Notes under the pieces: model-generated
What the model was told of the DNA's origin: nothing
Database searches by the model: none
What the model saw: only the letters and a program-made list of their open reading frames with translations
Part shown: positions 49,570 through 57,395 of the stretch, one piece after another
Layout: each line of letters starts with the position of its first letter
How positions within the stretch are numbered: the stretch's first letter is position 1
Program-made: the position numbers and the translations under genes
DNA from: an uncultured Bacteroidota bacterium
GTDB lineage: Bacteria > Bacteroidota > Bacteroidia > Chitinophagales > Chitinophagaceae
DNA length: 57,395 nucleotides
Reading direction: 5' to 3'
NCBI GenBank assembly: GCA_903887415.1
Contig: CAISPO010000035.1
Span: 1-57,395 of the forward strand

Positions 49570-52500
49570 TTACAATTTCACAAATTTCTTCACCTCTGTT
49601 CCATTATCGCCTCTGAATGTGATGTAATACACCCCGGCAGGAAGGTTCAGCAGATCAACTTTTGTTTGGGTGGCGATGATCTTTTGCTGCATCAATTGCT
49701 GGCCCAGGTTATTGGTAATGGTGAACACGTTATAAGCGGATAAGTCGCCAAGCTGGATGGTCAGCTCATCGGCAGCGGGGTTAGGAAATATCTCTACCCC
49801 ACCCTTTGTTATATTCTTCACGCCAGTACTGGTGCTTCCTCCGGTATAGATGTAAGCATCAGAGAATGACTGGCAGCCGTTGGTATCTGTAACGGCAACT
49901 TTGTAATCGCCTGCGCCGGTGGAAAGGGTGCTGAATGTAGTGGCACCCGGTATCATTACCAGGTTCTTGTACCATTGATAGGAGATATAATAGGTGCCGA
50001 CATAAAATACGGAGCCATTAAAGTTTACAACCGGATCGGGCAATGGAAATTCGGTCGCGGGCATGTCCACAGTTGTAGCTGTACAACTGCCGGGTATGGT
50101 GATCTGGCAACTGTAATTTCCGGGAACAGTGGCATTGTATAAAGGGCCTGTGGCACCAGGTATGGCTATACTGTTCAAGAACCATTGGTAAGTTACTATC
50201 CCGGTGGCGCCGGATACACTTGTTGACAACAGTGAACTGCTGCCCCAGCAGAACGAAGCCGATGTAATAGGAATTATAACCGGGGTGGCTACCACAGTTA
50301 TTACAGAATCGGCATGTGTTTCATCTTTGCAGCCCGTAGCGAGATCAGTAACCTCCACCCTGTAACCACCACCGGCAGTTGCCAGATAAGATGCGTTTGT
50401 AGCCCCGGGTATTGGTGAGCCGCTGAGATACCATTGATAAGCATATCCGCCACTAACTGCGCTTAATGTAATACTGCCGCCGGTGCAGAAAATGGCTGGG
50501 CCGCTTTCGGCGATCGCTACATTGGGCAAAGGATTTGCGACTACATTGGTTGTTACTGAAGTGGTACTGCAGCCATATCCATTAGTAACAATTACGTAGT
50601 AGCCATCTGTTGTTGTCGCCGTGTATGACTGGCCATTGGCACCCGAAATGGCGCCTGAAGCATTGTACCATTGATAGGAATAGTCAGTTGAATAATCAGT
50701 GGTCATCATCACGCTGCCACCCTGGCAGAACGTAATGGGGCCAGACAAAACAACGTTGGCCGTAGGAGAAGGGTTGACAGATAAAGTAATAACAGCAGAT
50801 GTTGCTGAGCAGCCGGTGACATTCGTTACTACAACAGAGTAACCTCCGGCATTGGTGGTTGTGTAAGAACCGGACACCGCACCAGGAATCGCTATACCAC
50901 CAAGCAGCCACTGATAAGTAAGGCCCGCACCGGTGTTCGCATTGAGGGTAACGGTGGTACCTGCACACATAGTAGTCATACCGCCGGTCGTGCTTATTGT
51001 GGCGATCGGGTTATCTACAGCAACCAGCATGGGAATGGATGTAGCGGTACAGCCATCAGTGGAAAGTGTTTCTTTTACCGTGTAGCTGCCTCCTGTGGTT
51101 GCAATATATTCTGAAGTAAGCGCACCGGAAATGGCCACTCCACCAACATACCACTGGTAGGTAAGGCCTGCGCCGGGGTTAGCAGTCAGCACCACAAAAC
51201 TGCCGGGGCAGAATGTAGTATCGCCCAATGGGGTAATTATGGGTGCCGGGGCGGTATTTACCGTTACAACGGCTGTAGCAGCGCGTGTGCCGCAAACGTT
51301 TGTAACCGTATAAGATATGGTTGTGGTGCCTGAAGCTATACCGGTAACTATCCCCGTTCCGGCAATAGTGGCAACAGTAGTGGTAACACTGCTCCAGGTA
51401 CCCCCCGCGGCGCCAAATGCATCGCTTAATGCTGTGGTGGCGCCGGGGCAAACAGCCAGTGTACCGAGTATGAAACCGGCATTGGGAAAAGCAGTAACGG
51501 TGACAACGACCGTAGCAGAAGCTGTACCGCAGCTATTAGTGACCGTATATGATATTTTCGTAGTACCTGCAAGCACACCGGTAACAACCCCTGTACTGCC
51601 CACAGTAGCGATCACTGTAGCACTGCTGCTCCATGTGCCGCCAGCATCGCCGGTGAGGTCAGTGAGGTTGGTTGTAGCGCCGGGGCAAACGGTAAATGTA
51701 CCCGTAATAGCGCCTGCATTGGGCGCGGGGTTTACTGTCACTATCGCGGTGGCAGCCAGGGTGACGCAGCTATTAGTGACCAAATAAGATATGGTGGTGG
51801 TACCGGAAGCGATACCGGTAACCACACCTGTGGAACTGATCGTAGCGACAGTAGTAGTAACGCTGCTCCATACGCCGCCTGCAGTGCCGGTAGCATCAGT
51901 GAGCGGCGTGGTTGCTCCTGGGCAAACTGTAAGCACACCGGTTATTGCTCCGGCAGTTGGCACTGTGTTAACCGTAACGATGGCAGTTGCCGCAGCAGTG
52001 CCGCAACTATTAGTAACTGTATAAGATATAATTGATGTACCGGTAGCTATACCAGTCACCAGCCCGGTGGCATCGATAGTAGCAACTGTGGTCGTAACAC
52101 TGCTCCAGGTGCCGCCAGCATCGCCGGTAGCATCGCTGAGCTGCGTAGTGCTGCCAGGGCAAACAGTCAGTGTCCCTGTAATTGCGCCTGCATTAGGCTC
52201 AGGGTTCACGGTAATTATTGCCGTTGCAGCGACTGTGCCGCAACTGTTAGTAACGGTATAAGATACTACGGTGGTGCCTGTAGCCACCCCGGTAACTACA
52301 CCTACGGAACTGATCGTGGCAATAGTAGTTGTCACACTGCTCCATACACCACCGGCATCGCCAGTTGCATCACTAACTGTTGTTGTTGCGCCGGGGCAAA
52401 CGGTAAATGTACCCGTTACAGCGCCGGCATTTGGCAATGGATTTACCGTAACTATAGCTGTAGCTGCCGCAGTGCCACAACTATTGGTAACTGTATAAGA

Positions 52501-55098
52501 TACTGCAGAAGTGCCGGTGGCAACACCTGACACTAATCCGGTGCCGCTAATAGTAGCCACTGTGGTGGTCACACTGCTCCATACGCCACCAGCATCACCA
52601 GTTGCATCGCTTAGCGGTGTAGTGGTGCCCGGGCAAACGGTAAGTGTACCTGTTATAGCACCGGCATTGGGCAATGCATTTACTGTAACAATGGCTGTAG
52701 CGGCCGCAGTGCCGCAACTGTTGGTAACCGTATAAGAAATAGTTGAAGTACCAAGTGCAACACCTGAAACAAGCCCGGTGGAGCTGATTGTAGCTACAGT
52801 AGTTGTAACACTACTCCACGTGCCCCCAGCATCACCGGTAACATCAGTAAGGGGTGTCGTTGCACCGGGGCAAACTGTGAGCACTCCGGTAATAGCGCCG
52901 GTATTTGGCGAAGGATTAACCGTTACCACTGCTGTTGCAGCAGACACACCACAAGAGTTGGTAACTGTATAAGATATTACTGACGTACCTGAAGCGACTC
53001 CTGAAACAAGGCCTGTAGCACTTATTGTAGCAACGGTAGTTGTAACGCTGCTCCATACGCCACCGGCATCACCTGTAGCGTCTGAAAGTGGTGTAGTTGC
53101 GCCGGGGCAAACAATCAGCGTACCTGTGATAGCGCCTGCATTAGGCAGCGGGTTTACTGTTACGACCGCTGTAGCCGCCGCAGTTCCGCAGCCATTGGTA
53201 ACAGTATAGGAAACGATTGTTGTGCCCGCTGTCACACCCGACACCAGGCCAGTGGCGTCAACGGTAGCAATGGTGGTAGTAACACTGCTCCAAATACCCC
53301 CTGCATCACCAGTAGCATCGGTGAGCGGAGTTGTAGCTCCCGGGCAAACAGTAAGTGTTCCGGTTATCGCGCCCGCATTGGGCAGCGGATTTACGGTTAT
53401 GGTCAATGTAGTGTAACAGGACACTACGAAGCAAGTTATCGTTGCCGTGCCTGCCGCTACCCCGGTCACGGTTCCATCTGTCCCTACTGTAGCGATCGCT
53501 ATGTTACTGCTGCTCCATGAAACGCCACTTACGGCATCGCTAAGTGTTATCGTTGATCCCGCGCAGACGGATGTGCTACCGGAAATGGGTCCAGGCGTGA
53601 TATCCACAGTTACATTGCCCGTGGCCGTGCAGCCTGAAGGCATGACATAGGTTATTGGGTCAATACCCGTAGCAACGCCAGTCACCACCCCTGTACCCGA
53701 CCCAATTGTGGCTATCAGCGTATTGCCGCTGCTCCATATGCCTCCGGCAATTGAATCAGTCAGTGTTGCCATAGCCCCCTGGCATATTTCCGCACCGGTC
53801 ACATTTGCAAGCGATATAGTTACGATGAAGTTTTGCGGGCATGCCGGATTTGTAAATGATATAAGCGCAGTACCCGATGAAATGCCGGTGATAATACCGG
53901 AGATCGAACCGACTGTTGCAACACCCGTATTACTGCTTTCCCATGCGCCATAAGTGGAGGAGTCACGTAGCGTATCTGCAGCGCCAAAGCATACGGCAAC
54001 AGGAACGGTATCCGTGCTCGATGAATGGAAATAACGGATCACATTGTTCCCCGCATCTGCAAAATAAACATCGCCGGAAAGATCAGCATAGACCCCGTAA
54101 ATAGTGGACGATACTGTGGCGCTCAATGCTGGCCCGCCATCGCCACTATATCCTATTACACCCGTACCGGCAACGGTTGTTATATAATTCGCCGTGTTTA
54201 CTTTTCTTACGCGTTTGTTACCGCGCGGGCATAAATATACGTTGCCAAGATTATCGGGATAAATACCATAAGGTGACTGAACATCGGCAGAATCTGCGGG
54301 CCCGCAATCTCCGGTATAGGAGGCGGCGACAGCGCCGGCTTCGTCATATAATAAGCCACCGGTTATCCTTAAAAAGTGCCAGCATCCCTGGTTGGTGAAA
54401 TATATATTCCCAGCGTTATCCACTGATACATCGTGAATATTACACAGGCTGACAGAAGTCGCCGGAACACCGTCCACAGAAAACGCCGGTCCGGTACCAC
54501 CGGCAATGGTTGAAATAATCCCGGCAGGATTGATCATGCGTACGCGACTGTTGTTATTATCAGCAATGTAGATATTGCCCGAGAGGTCTTTGGCAACTGC
54601 CTGGGGATCGTTCAACCTGGCGCTGGTTGCCACCCCACCATCTCCCGAGAATCCTGCTGTCCCGGTTCCGGCAACCGTGGATATGATACCGGCAGGATTG
54701 ATCATACGTATCACATTATTACTTTCATCGGCAATGTAAATATTGCCTGTGGCATCCACAGCCACTCCATTGGGATGGTTCAGTTTCGCAAGTGTAGCAA
54801 GACCACCATCACCGCTATAGCCGGCTGTTCCGGTTCCGGCAATTGTCGAGATAACACCGGCAGCGTTGACCTTCCTTACGCGGTTGTTGTTGCGGTCGGC
54901 TATGTAGAAACTGCCCGATCCATCTTCAAAGACATCCGTCGGGTCATTCAGTTTTGCGGCGGTCGCCGGGCCGCCATCACCAGAAAAGCCAGCCACGCCA
55001 TTGCCAGCAAATCCGTAGATATTGCCGGATTGTGCATAAGAAAACAAGCTGCAAAACAGGCCAACGGTGAACAGAACAAAGAAGTAATTTTTTTTCAT
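49570..55098 (-). CDS. Giant T9SS surface protein with NHL repeats and tandem BIG2/Ig modules
   Basis: The start at ATG 55098 gives a signal peptide (MKKNYFFVLFTVGLFCSLFSYAQ) and 1842 aa; the longer frame to 55128 only adds a leader. An NHL propeller (about residues 25-360: GDGGPATAAKLNDPTDVFED) is followed by diverged BIG2 modules, then nine nearly identical 79-residue BIG2 units (AGAITGTLTVCPGATTPLSD; GGVWSSVTTTVATI; SYTVTNSCGTAAATAVVTVN; about 51.24-53.4 kb). Five or six Ig-like modules with YQWY..GAxIPGA follow, then the type A domain ending FRGDNGTEVKKFVKL. It is convergent with the response regulator gene and is probably a long adhesin. Confidence 0.9.
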   Translation of the reverse strand: MKKNYFFVLFTVGLFCSLFSYAQSGNIYGFAGNGVAGFSGDGGPATAAKLNDPTDVFEDGSGSFYIADRNNNRVRKVNAAGVISTIAGTGTAGYSGDGGLATLAKLNHPNGVAVDATGNIYIADESNNVIRMINPAGIISTVAGTGTAGFSGDGGVATSARLNDPQAVAKDLSGNIYIADNNNSRVRMINPAGIISTIAGGTGPAFSVDGVPATSVSLCNIHDVSVDNAGNIYFTNQGCWHFLRITGGLLYDEAGAVAASYTGDCGPADSADVQSPYGIYPDNLGNVYLCPRGNKRVRKVNTANYITTVAGTGVIGYSGDGGPALSATVSSTIYGVYADLSGDVYFADAGNNVIRYFHSSSTDTVPVAVCFGAADTLRDSSTYGAWESSNTGVATVGSISGIITGISSGTALISFTNPACPQNFIVTISLANVTGAEICQGAMATLTDSIAGGIWSSGNTLIATIGSGTGVVTGVATGIDPITYVMPSGCTATGNVTVDITPGPISGSTSVCAGSTITLSDAVSGVSWSSSNIAIATVGTDGTVTGVAAGTATITCFVVSCYTTLTITVNPLPNAGAITGTLTVCPGATTPLTDATGDAGGIWSSVTTTIATVDATGLVSGVTAGTTIVSYTVTNGCGTAAATAVVTVNPLPNAGAITGTLIVCPGATTPLSDATGDAGGVWSSVTTTVATISATGLVSGVASGTSVISYTVTNSCGVSAATAVVTVNPSPNTGAITGVLTVCPGATTPLTDVTGDAGGTWSSVTTTVATISSTGLVSGVALGTSTISYTVTNSCGTAAATAIVTVNALPNAGAITGTLTVCPGTTTPLSDATGDAGGVWSSVTTTVATISGTGLVSGVATGTSAVSYTVTNSCGTAAATAIVTVNPLPNAGAVTGTFTVCPGATTTVSDATGDAGGVWSSVTTTIATISSVGVVTGVATGTTVVSYTVTNSCGTVAATAIITVNPEPNAGAITGTLTVCPGSTTQLSDATGDAGGTWSSVTTTVATIDATGLVTGIATGTSIISYTVTNSCGTAAATAIVTVNTVPTAGAITGVLTVCPGATTPLTDATGTAGGVWSSVTTTVATISSTGVVTGIASGTTTISYLVTNSCVTLAATAIVTVNPAPNAGAITGTFTVCPGATTNLTDLTGDAGGTWSSSATVIATVGSTGVVTGVLAGTTKISYTVTNSCGTASATVVVTVTAFPNAGFILGTLAVCPGATTALSDAFGAAGGTWSSVTTTVATIAGTGIVTGIASGTTTISYTVTNVCGTRAATAVVTVNTAPAPIITPLGDTTFCPGSFVVLTANPGAGLTYQWYVGGVAISGALTSEYIATTGGSYTVKETLSTDGCTATSIPMLVAVDNPIATISTTGGMTTMCAGTTVTLNANTGAGLTYQWLLGGIAIPGAVSGSYTTTNAGGYSVVVTNVTGCSATSAVITLSVNPSPTANVVLSGPITFCQGGSVMMTTDYSTDYSYQWYNASGAISGANGQSYTATTTDGYYVIVTNGYGCSTTSVTTNVVANPLPNVAIAESGPAIFCTGGSITLSAVSGGYAYQWYLSGSPIPGATNASYLATAGGGYRVEVTDLATGCKDETHADSVITVVATPVIIPITSASFCWGSSSLLSTSVSGATGIVTYQWFLNSIAIPGATGPLYNATVPGNYSCQITIPGSCTATTVDMPATEFPLPDPVVNFNGSVFYVGTYYISYQWYKNLVMIPGATTFSTLSTGAGDYKVAVTDTNGCQSFSDAYIYTGGSTSTGVKNITKGGVEIFPNPAADELTIQLGDLSAYNVFTITNNLGQQLMQQKIIATQTKVDLLNLPAGVYYITFRGDNGTEVKKFVKL
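51240..53400 (-). repeat. Nine tandem 237-bp repeats encoding BIG2 modules
   Basis: Nine units of 79 codons follow each other with high identity, each having VCPG, GG(V/I/T)WSS and SYTVTN signatures in register. High DNA similarity makes the array prone to recombination and to assembly collapse, so the copy number should be treated as provisional. Confidence 0.85.
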
Positions 55099-55341
55099 AA
55101 AAAAACCTGTGGGGTCGTTAAGATGCACACTTTTTCAATGCAGCATTTTCAATGCCACACCTTCGTGTCAATTATTATATCCAAATTTATGGAATAAATT
55201 TGTTTCGGAGGGATTTTTTAAAACAAACCGGGTGGATAAGCTATCTAAATGTAACTGGAAGTTAATGGAAAAAAGGCAATCTTCCCTAGGCGTAAGTGTT
55301 TTATACCGACGAAAAACTGATAGTAGCGGTAAATTTGCCCC
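55099..55341. promoter_or_regulatory. Upstream region of the giant surface protein
   Basis: The gap of about 240 bp contains CAAATTTAT-GGA-ATAAATTTG (55182-55202), a 9-bp inverted repeat. This palindrome is of similar size but different sequence from the one at the other surface-protein genes. The shared ATCAGTAT motif is absent. No convincing -33/-7 pair was found. Confidence 0.4.
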
Positions 55342-56517
55342 CTACCCCACAAATAGCTTCTCTGCCTTATAAGCCGCTATCACCTCGCAATACAGCTTTT
55401 CGTACTGGGGTATGATGTGCTGTTTCTCAAATTTGCGGGCCTGGGCTATGGCTGCTTTTTTGAAATCCTGCAGCCGGTCGTCATCGCTGAGGATATAGAT
55501 GGCATGGGCCGCCATGGATTCTATATCGCCTACATTGCTGAGGAAGCCGGTTTTGCCTTCTATATTGATCTCAGGCAGGCCGCCGGCGTTAGTGGCTACA
55601 AGCGGCACGCTGCAGGCCATTGCCTCGAGCGCTGAGAGGCCGAAGCTCTCGGTCTCTGAGGGGAGCAGGAAAAGGTCGGCAATGCTAAGTATCTCGCTTA
55701 TCTGCTCCTGCTTACCCAGGAAACGGACATCGTTGTAAATACCTAGTGTACGTGCAAGTTCTTCGGCCTGCTGCCTGTCAGGGCCATCGCCTATCATAAG
55801 CAGCTTGGAGGGTATTTCCTTGCTCACCTTGTCAAATATATGTATCACGTCATTCACCCGCTTCACCTTGCGGAAGTTGGACACATGAACGAGTATGCGC
55901 TCGCCGCCGGGTGCCAGCATCTGCTTGAAGTGGTCTTTATCGGTCTGGTGAAAACGTTTAATGTCCACAAAGTTGTGGATGACGTGTATGTCTTTTTCAA
56001 TCTTGAAAGAACGGTATGTTTCTTCCTTCAGGTTCTGGGATACGGCTGTTATCGCATCCGATTCGTTGATAGAAAAAGTGACTACCGGCGCGTAAGTAGC
56101 ATCTTTGCCCACCAATGTTATATCGGTACCGTGCAACGTGGTGATAAATGGCACATCTGCACCGGTCTTTTTGAGTATCTGCCGTGCGAAGTAGGCTGCT
56201 GAGGCGTGTGGTATTGCATAGTGCAGGTGCAGTAGGTCCAGCTTTTGGTTCACGATCACATTCACCATTGCGCTGGCAAGAGCCGTTTCATAGGGTGGAA
56301 AATCGAACAAAGGATAGGTGGGCACCTTTACCTCGTGGAAGTAAATATTGGGATGGAAAGTCTGGGTAAGCCTTACCGGCTGTTCATAGGTAATGAAGTG
56401 AACCTCGTATCCTTTATCAGACAGGGCCAGGCCAAGCTCTGTAGCCAGCACACCGCTGCCGCCAAACGTGGGATAACAAACAATACCTATTTTAAATTTT
56501 ACCGCTTCCGTTTTCAT
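55342..56517 (-). CDS. bshA: N-acetyl-alpha-D-glucosaminyl L-malate synthase (bacillithiol biosynthesis)
   Basis: The 391-aa GT4 glycosyltransferase joins UDP-GlcNAc and L-malate in the first step of bacillithiol synthesis. The N-terminus (KIGIVCYPTFGGSGVLATELG) and the following HFITYEQPVRL are diagnostic for BshA. Other matches: HLHYAIPHASAAYFARQIL, TLHGTDITLVGKDATYAPVV, and the nucleotide-sugar region ESFGLSALEAMACSVPLVATNAGGLPE with the conserved Glu pair. Many Bacteroidota use bacillithiol. BshB and BshC are not in the window. The gene is followed (minus direction) by the giant surface protein's promoter region. Confidence 0.93.
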   Translation of the reverse strand: MKTEAVKFKIGIVCYPTFGGSGVLATELGLALSDKGYEVHFITYEQPVRLTQTFHPNIYFHEVKVPTYPLFDFPPYETALASAMVNVIVNQKLDLLHLHYAIPHASAAYFARQILKKTGADVPFITTLHGTDITLVGKDATYAPVVTFSINESDAITAVSQNLKEETYRSFKIEKDIHVIHNFVDIKRFHQTDKDHFKQMLAPGGERILVHVSNFRKVKRVNDVIHIFDKVSKEIPSKLLMIGDGPDRQQAEELARTLGIYNDVRFLGKQEQISEILSIADLFLLPSETESFGLSALEAMACSVPLVATNAGGLPEINIEGKTGFLSNVGDIESMAAHAIYILSDDDRLQDFKKAAIAQARKFEKQHIIPQYEKLYCEVIAAYKAEKLFVG

Positions 56518-56655
56518 GTGTGCTTTTTTTAATGCCTTTGGTTAAACAAATATCGCGACAACACATCAATAAACGGTAATAGGCTTATTGGATTAATCAA
56601 TACATCTGAACCTTGATCCACTTGATTAAAGGATTTCCATGATTGAGGAGTATTA

Positions 56656-56979
56656 TTATTTCTTTGCGTTAAAGATGAGGTAGGCTTTTACGAGGCCGGC
56701 ATCATCGTAGCTGAGCTTTGCTTTTTTGAACATTTTTGGAAGTATATCGTCCCATTGCGGTATGGTGTTTTCCGCGGCTACAGGCAGGTCGTGGCATGCT
56801 GCACAATTCTTTTCAAACAGAATTTTACCTTGTGCGCGCTGGGCCTCCGTGTAGTGAGTGGTGGCGTAGTCCAATTCTTCCGCCGGGGTTTTCGCAACTG
56901 CAGGATGCAGCTTCTTGTGGCAGTTTGTAAAAAACAAAATGGCTGCACAAGTGTATAAGAGAATGGCCGCTTTCTTCAT
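56656..56979 (-). CDS. Small c-type cytochrome lipoprotein
   Basis: The start at ATG 56979 gives 107 aa with a lipoprotein signal (MKKAAILLYTCAAILFFTNC, lipobox FFTNC); the longer open frame to 57138 adds an implausible leader. The mature part has a single heme c site CAACH (preceded by QGKILFEKN) and a downstream Met in LPKMFKKAKL as a likely axial ligand. It looks like a periplasmic electron carrier for a terminal oxidase or a dehydrogenase. The partner is not identified. It stands alone between bshA and the rRNA-type promoters. Confidence 0.82.
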   Translation of the reverse strand: MKKAAILLYTCAAILFFTNCHKKLHPAVAKTPAEELDYATTHYTEAQRAQGKILFEKNCAACHDLPVAAENTIPQWDDILPKMFKKAKLSYDDAGLVKAYLIFNAKK

Positions 56980-57173
56980 AAAATAATTTGGAGGGACAAT
57001 ATTAGGTATAAAAATGGAATTGGGAATTAGGTATATTGAATAAGGATTATTACGTAGATCCGCATCCATATTGTCTTTGAAGAGAATTCCGAGATAGCAA
57101 TAGTTCCAATCGCAATTCCCCAAAAGACAAATTCCCAATTCAATTTTCTTTCACTTAATTATAACAGAAAGAT

Positions 57174-57204
57174 TTTGCTGGTTAGATGAGGTTCCTTATC
57201 TTTG
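57174..57204 (+). promoter_or_regulatory. rRNA-type promoter P1
   Basis: TTTG at 57174-57177, exactly 19 nt, then TATCTTTG at 57197-57204. This is a perfect Bacteroidota -33/-7 arrangement. Confidence 0.85.
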
Positions 57205-57234
57205 CGCTCCCAAAAAGAAAAACTGGAGGGGAAA

Positions 57235-57245
57235 GTTCTTTAAAA
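57235..57245 (+). promoter_or_regulatory. boxA-like antitermination motif
   Basis: GTTCTTTAAAA resembles boxA of rRNA leaders. The same word occurs in the repeats before tRNA-Glu (GTTCTTTAAAA near 5298 and 5398). A further GTTCTTAAAA lies at 57374-57383. Confidence 0.5.
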
Positions 57246-57300
57246 GGTGAGGATGCGAAAGCGAAAAAGTTGTTGTTGAAAAAGTATTTTTAAAAACAAT

Positions 57301-57331
57301 TTTGCAGTGTGGTTTCAACTCCCTACCTTTG
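57301..57331 (+). promoter_or_regulatory. rRNA-type promoter P2
   Basis: TTTG at 57301-57304, exactly 19 nt, then TACCTTTG at 57324-57331, followed by CACTCCC as at the tRNA-Glu promoter. Two tandem strong promoters in a leader without coding sequence suggest that a 16S rRNA gene starts just beyond the window. Confidence 0.85.
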
Positions 57332-57395
57332 CACTCCCTTACGGGAATGAAAGTAAAGAAACGGTAACAAAAAGTTCTTAAAATAGTAACACAAA

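Noticed and set aside
51317..53650. Series of Val/Pro/Ala-rich open frames on the + strand
   Set aside because: They are opposite-strand readings of the tandem BIG2 repeats and recur with the same 237-bp period.
55182..55202. A third copy of the shared regulatory palindrome upstream of the giant surface protein
   Set aside because: It is a palindrome of similar size but has a different sequence and lacks the TACTTT box at the same distance.

Overview
The window is chromosomal DNA from a member of the Bacteroidota, most likely a Chitinophagaceae-type gliding or environmental bacterium. The evidence is: many secreted proteins with type IX secretion (T9SS) C-terminal sorting domains; a gliding-motility-type (CHU_C) C-terminus; bacillithiol synthase BshA; a DUF1501/DUF1800 pair; an alternative GlmU-like protein; and promoters of the Bacteroidota form (TTTG, 19 nt, TAnnTTTG).

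Layout. 1-5.2 kb: housekeeping genes on the + strand (DUF2911-TPR protein, TMEM175-like channel, TlpA-like thioredoxin, L31 type B, GlmU-like protein, triosephosphate isomerase). 5.2-5.5 kb: a tRNA-Glu preceded by two partial copies of itself. 5.48-16.55 kb: an 11-kb integrative element inserted in the 3' end of that tRNA, bounded by a 24-bp direct repeat. It carries a tyrosine integrase, an RteC-like protein, an HTH/excisionase-like protein, a RepA-like ATPase, a VirE-N/PriCT-2-type primase-like protein, a GNAT/small-protein pair, a long structured non-coding region, and a cargo operon of a secreted repeat protein plus a 377-aa unknown. No relaxase, conjugation or capsid gene is visible. 16.5-18.6 kb: a large serine recombinase with a small coupled partner, abutting the remaining N-terminus of a truncated secreted protein.

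18.9-21.7 kb: acyl carrier protein, ketosynthase and a chain-length-factor-like ketosynthase (flexirubin/aryl-polyene style). 21.8-41 kb: mainly minus-strand genes: a CHU_C surface protein with a lipoprotein, FtsY, a proline-rich membrane protein, a 1.88-kaa subtilisin-like T9SS protease, the DUF1501/DUF1800 operon, and a 754-aa secreted protein with a caspase/CHAT-like His/Cys signature. 41-55 kb: three T9SS proteins (two share a DUF7619-like module, two share NHL repeats, and all three share the sorting domain). They surround a TPR histidine kinase / LuxR-type response regulator operon. An identical 12-2-12 palindrome sits at matching distance upstream of three of these promoters, which suggests a self-contained regulon. 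55.3-57.4 kb: BshA, a small c-type cytochrome, then two tandem strong promoters and boxA-like sequence, the expected leader of an rRNA operon that begins beyond the window.

Most notable points: the palindrome-defined regulon; a one-base frame break in a G6 run inside the sensor kinase; a candidate large structured RNA inside the mobile element, with base pairing that favours the + strand; a G10 tract in the element's surface protein; and the caspase-like secreted protein. All functional statements are from reading the sequence; no database search was run.
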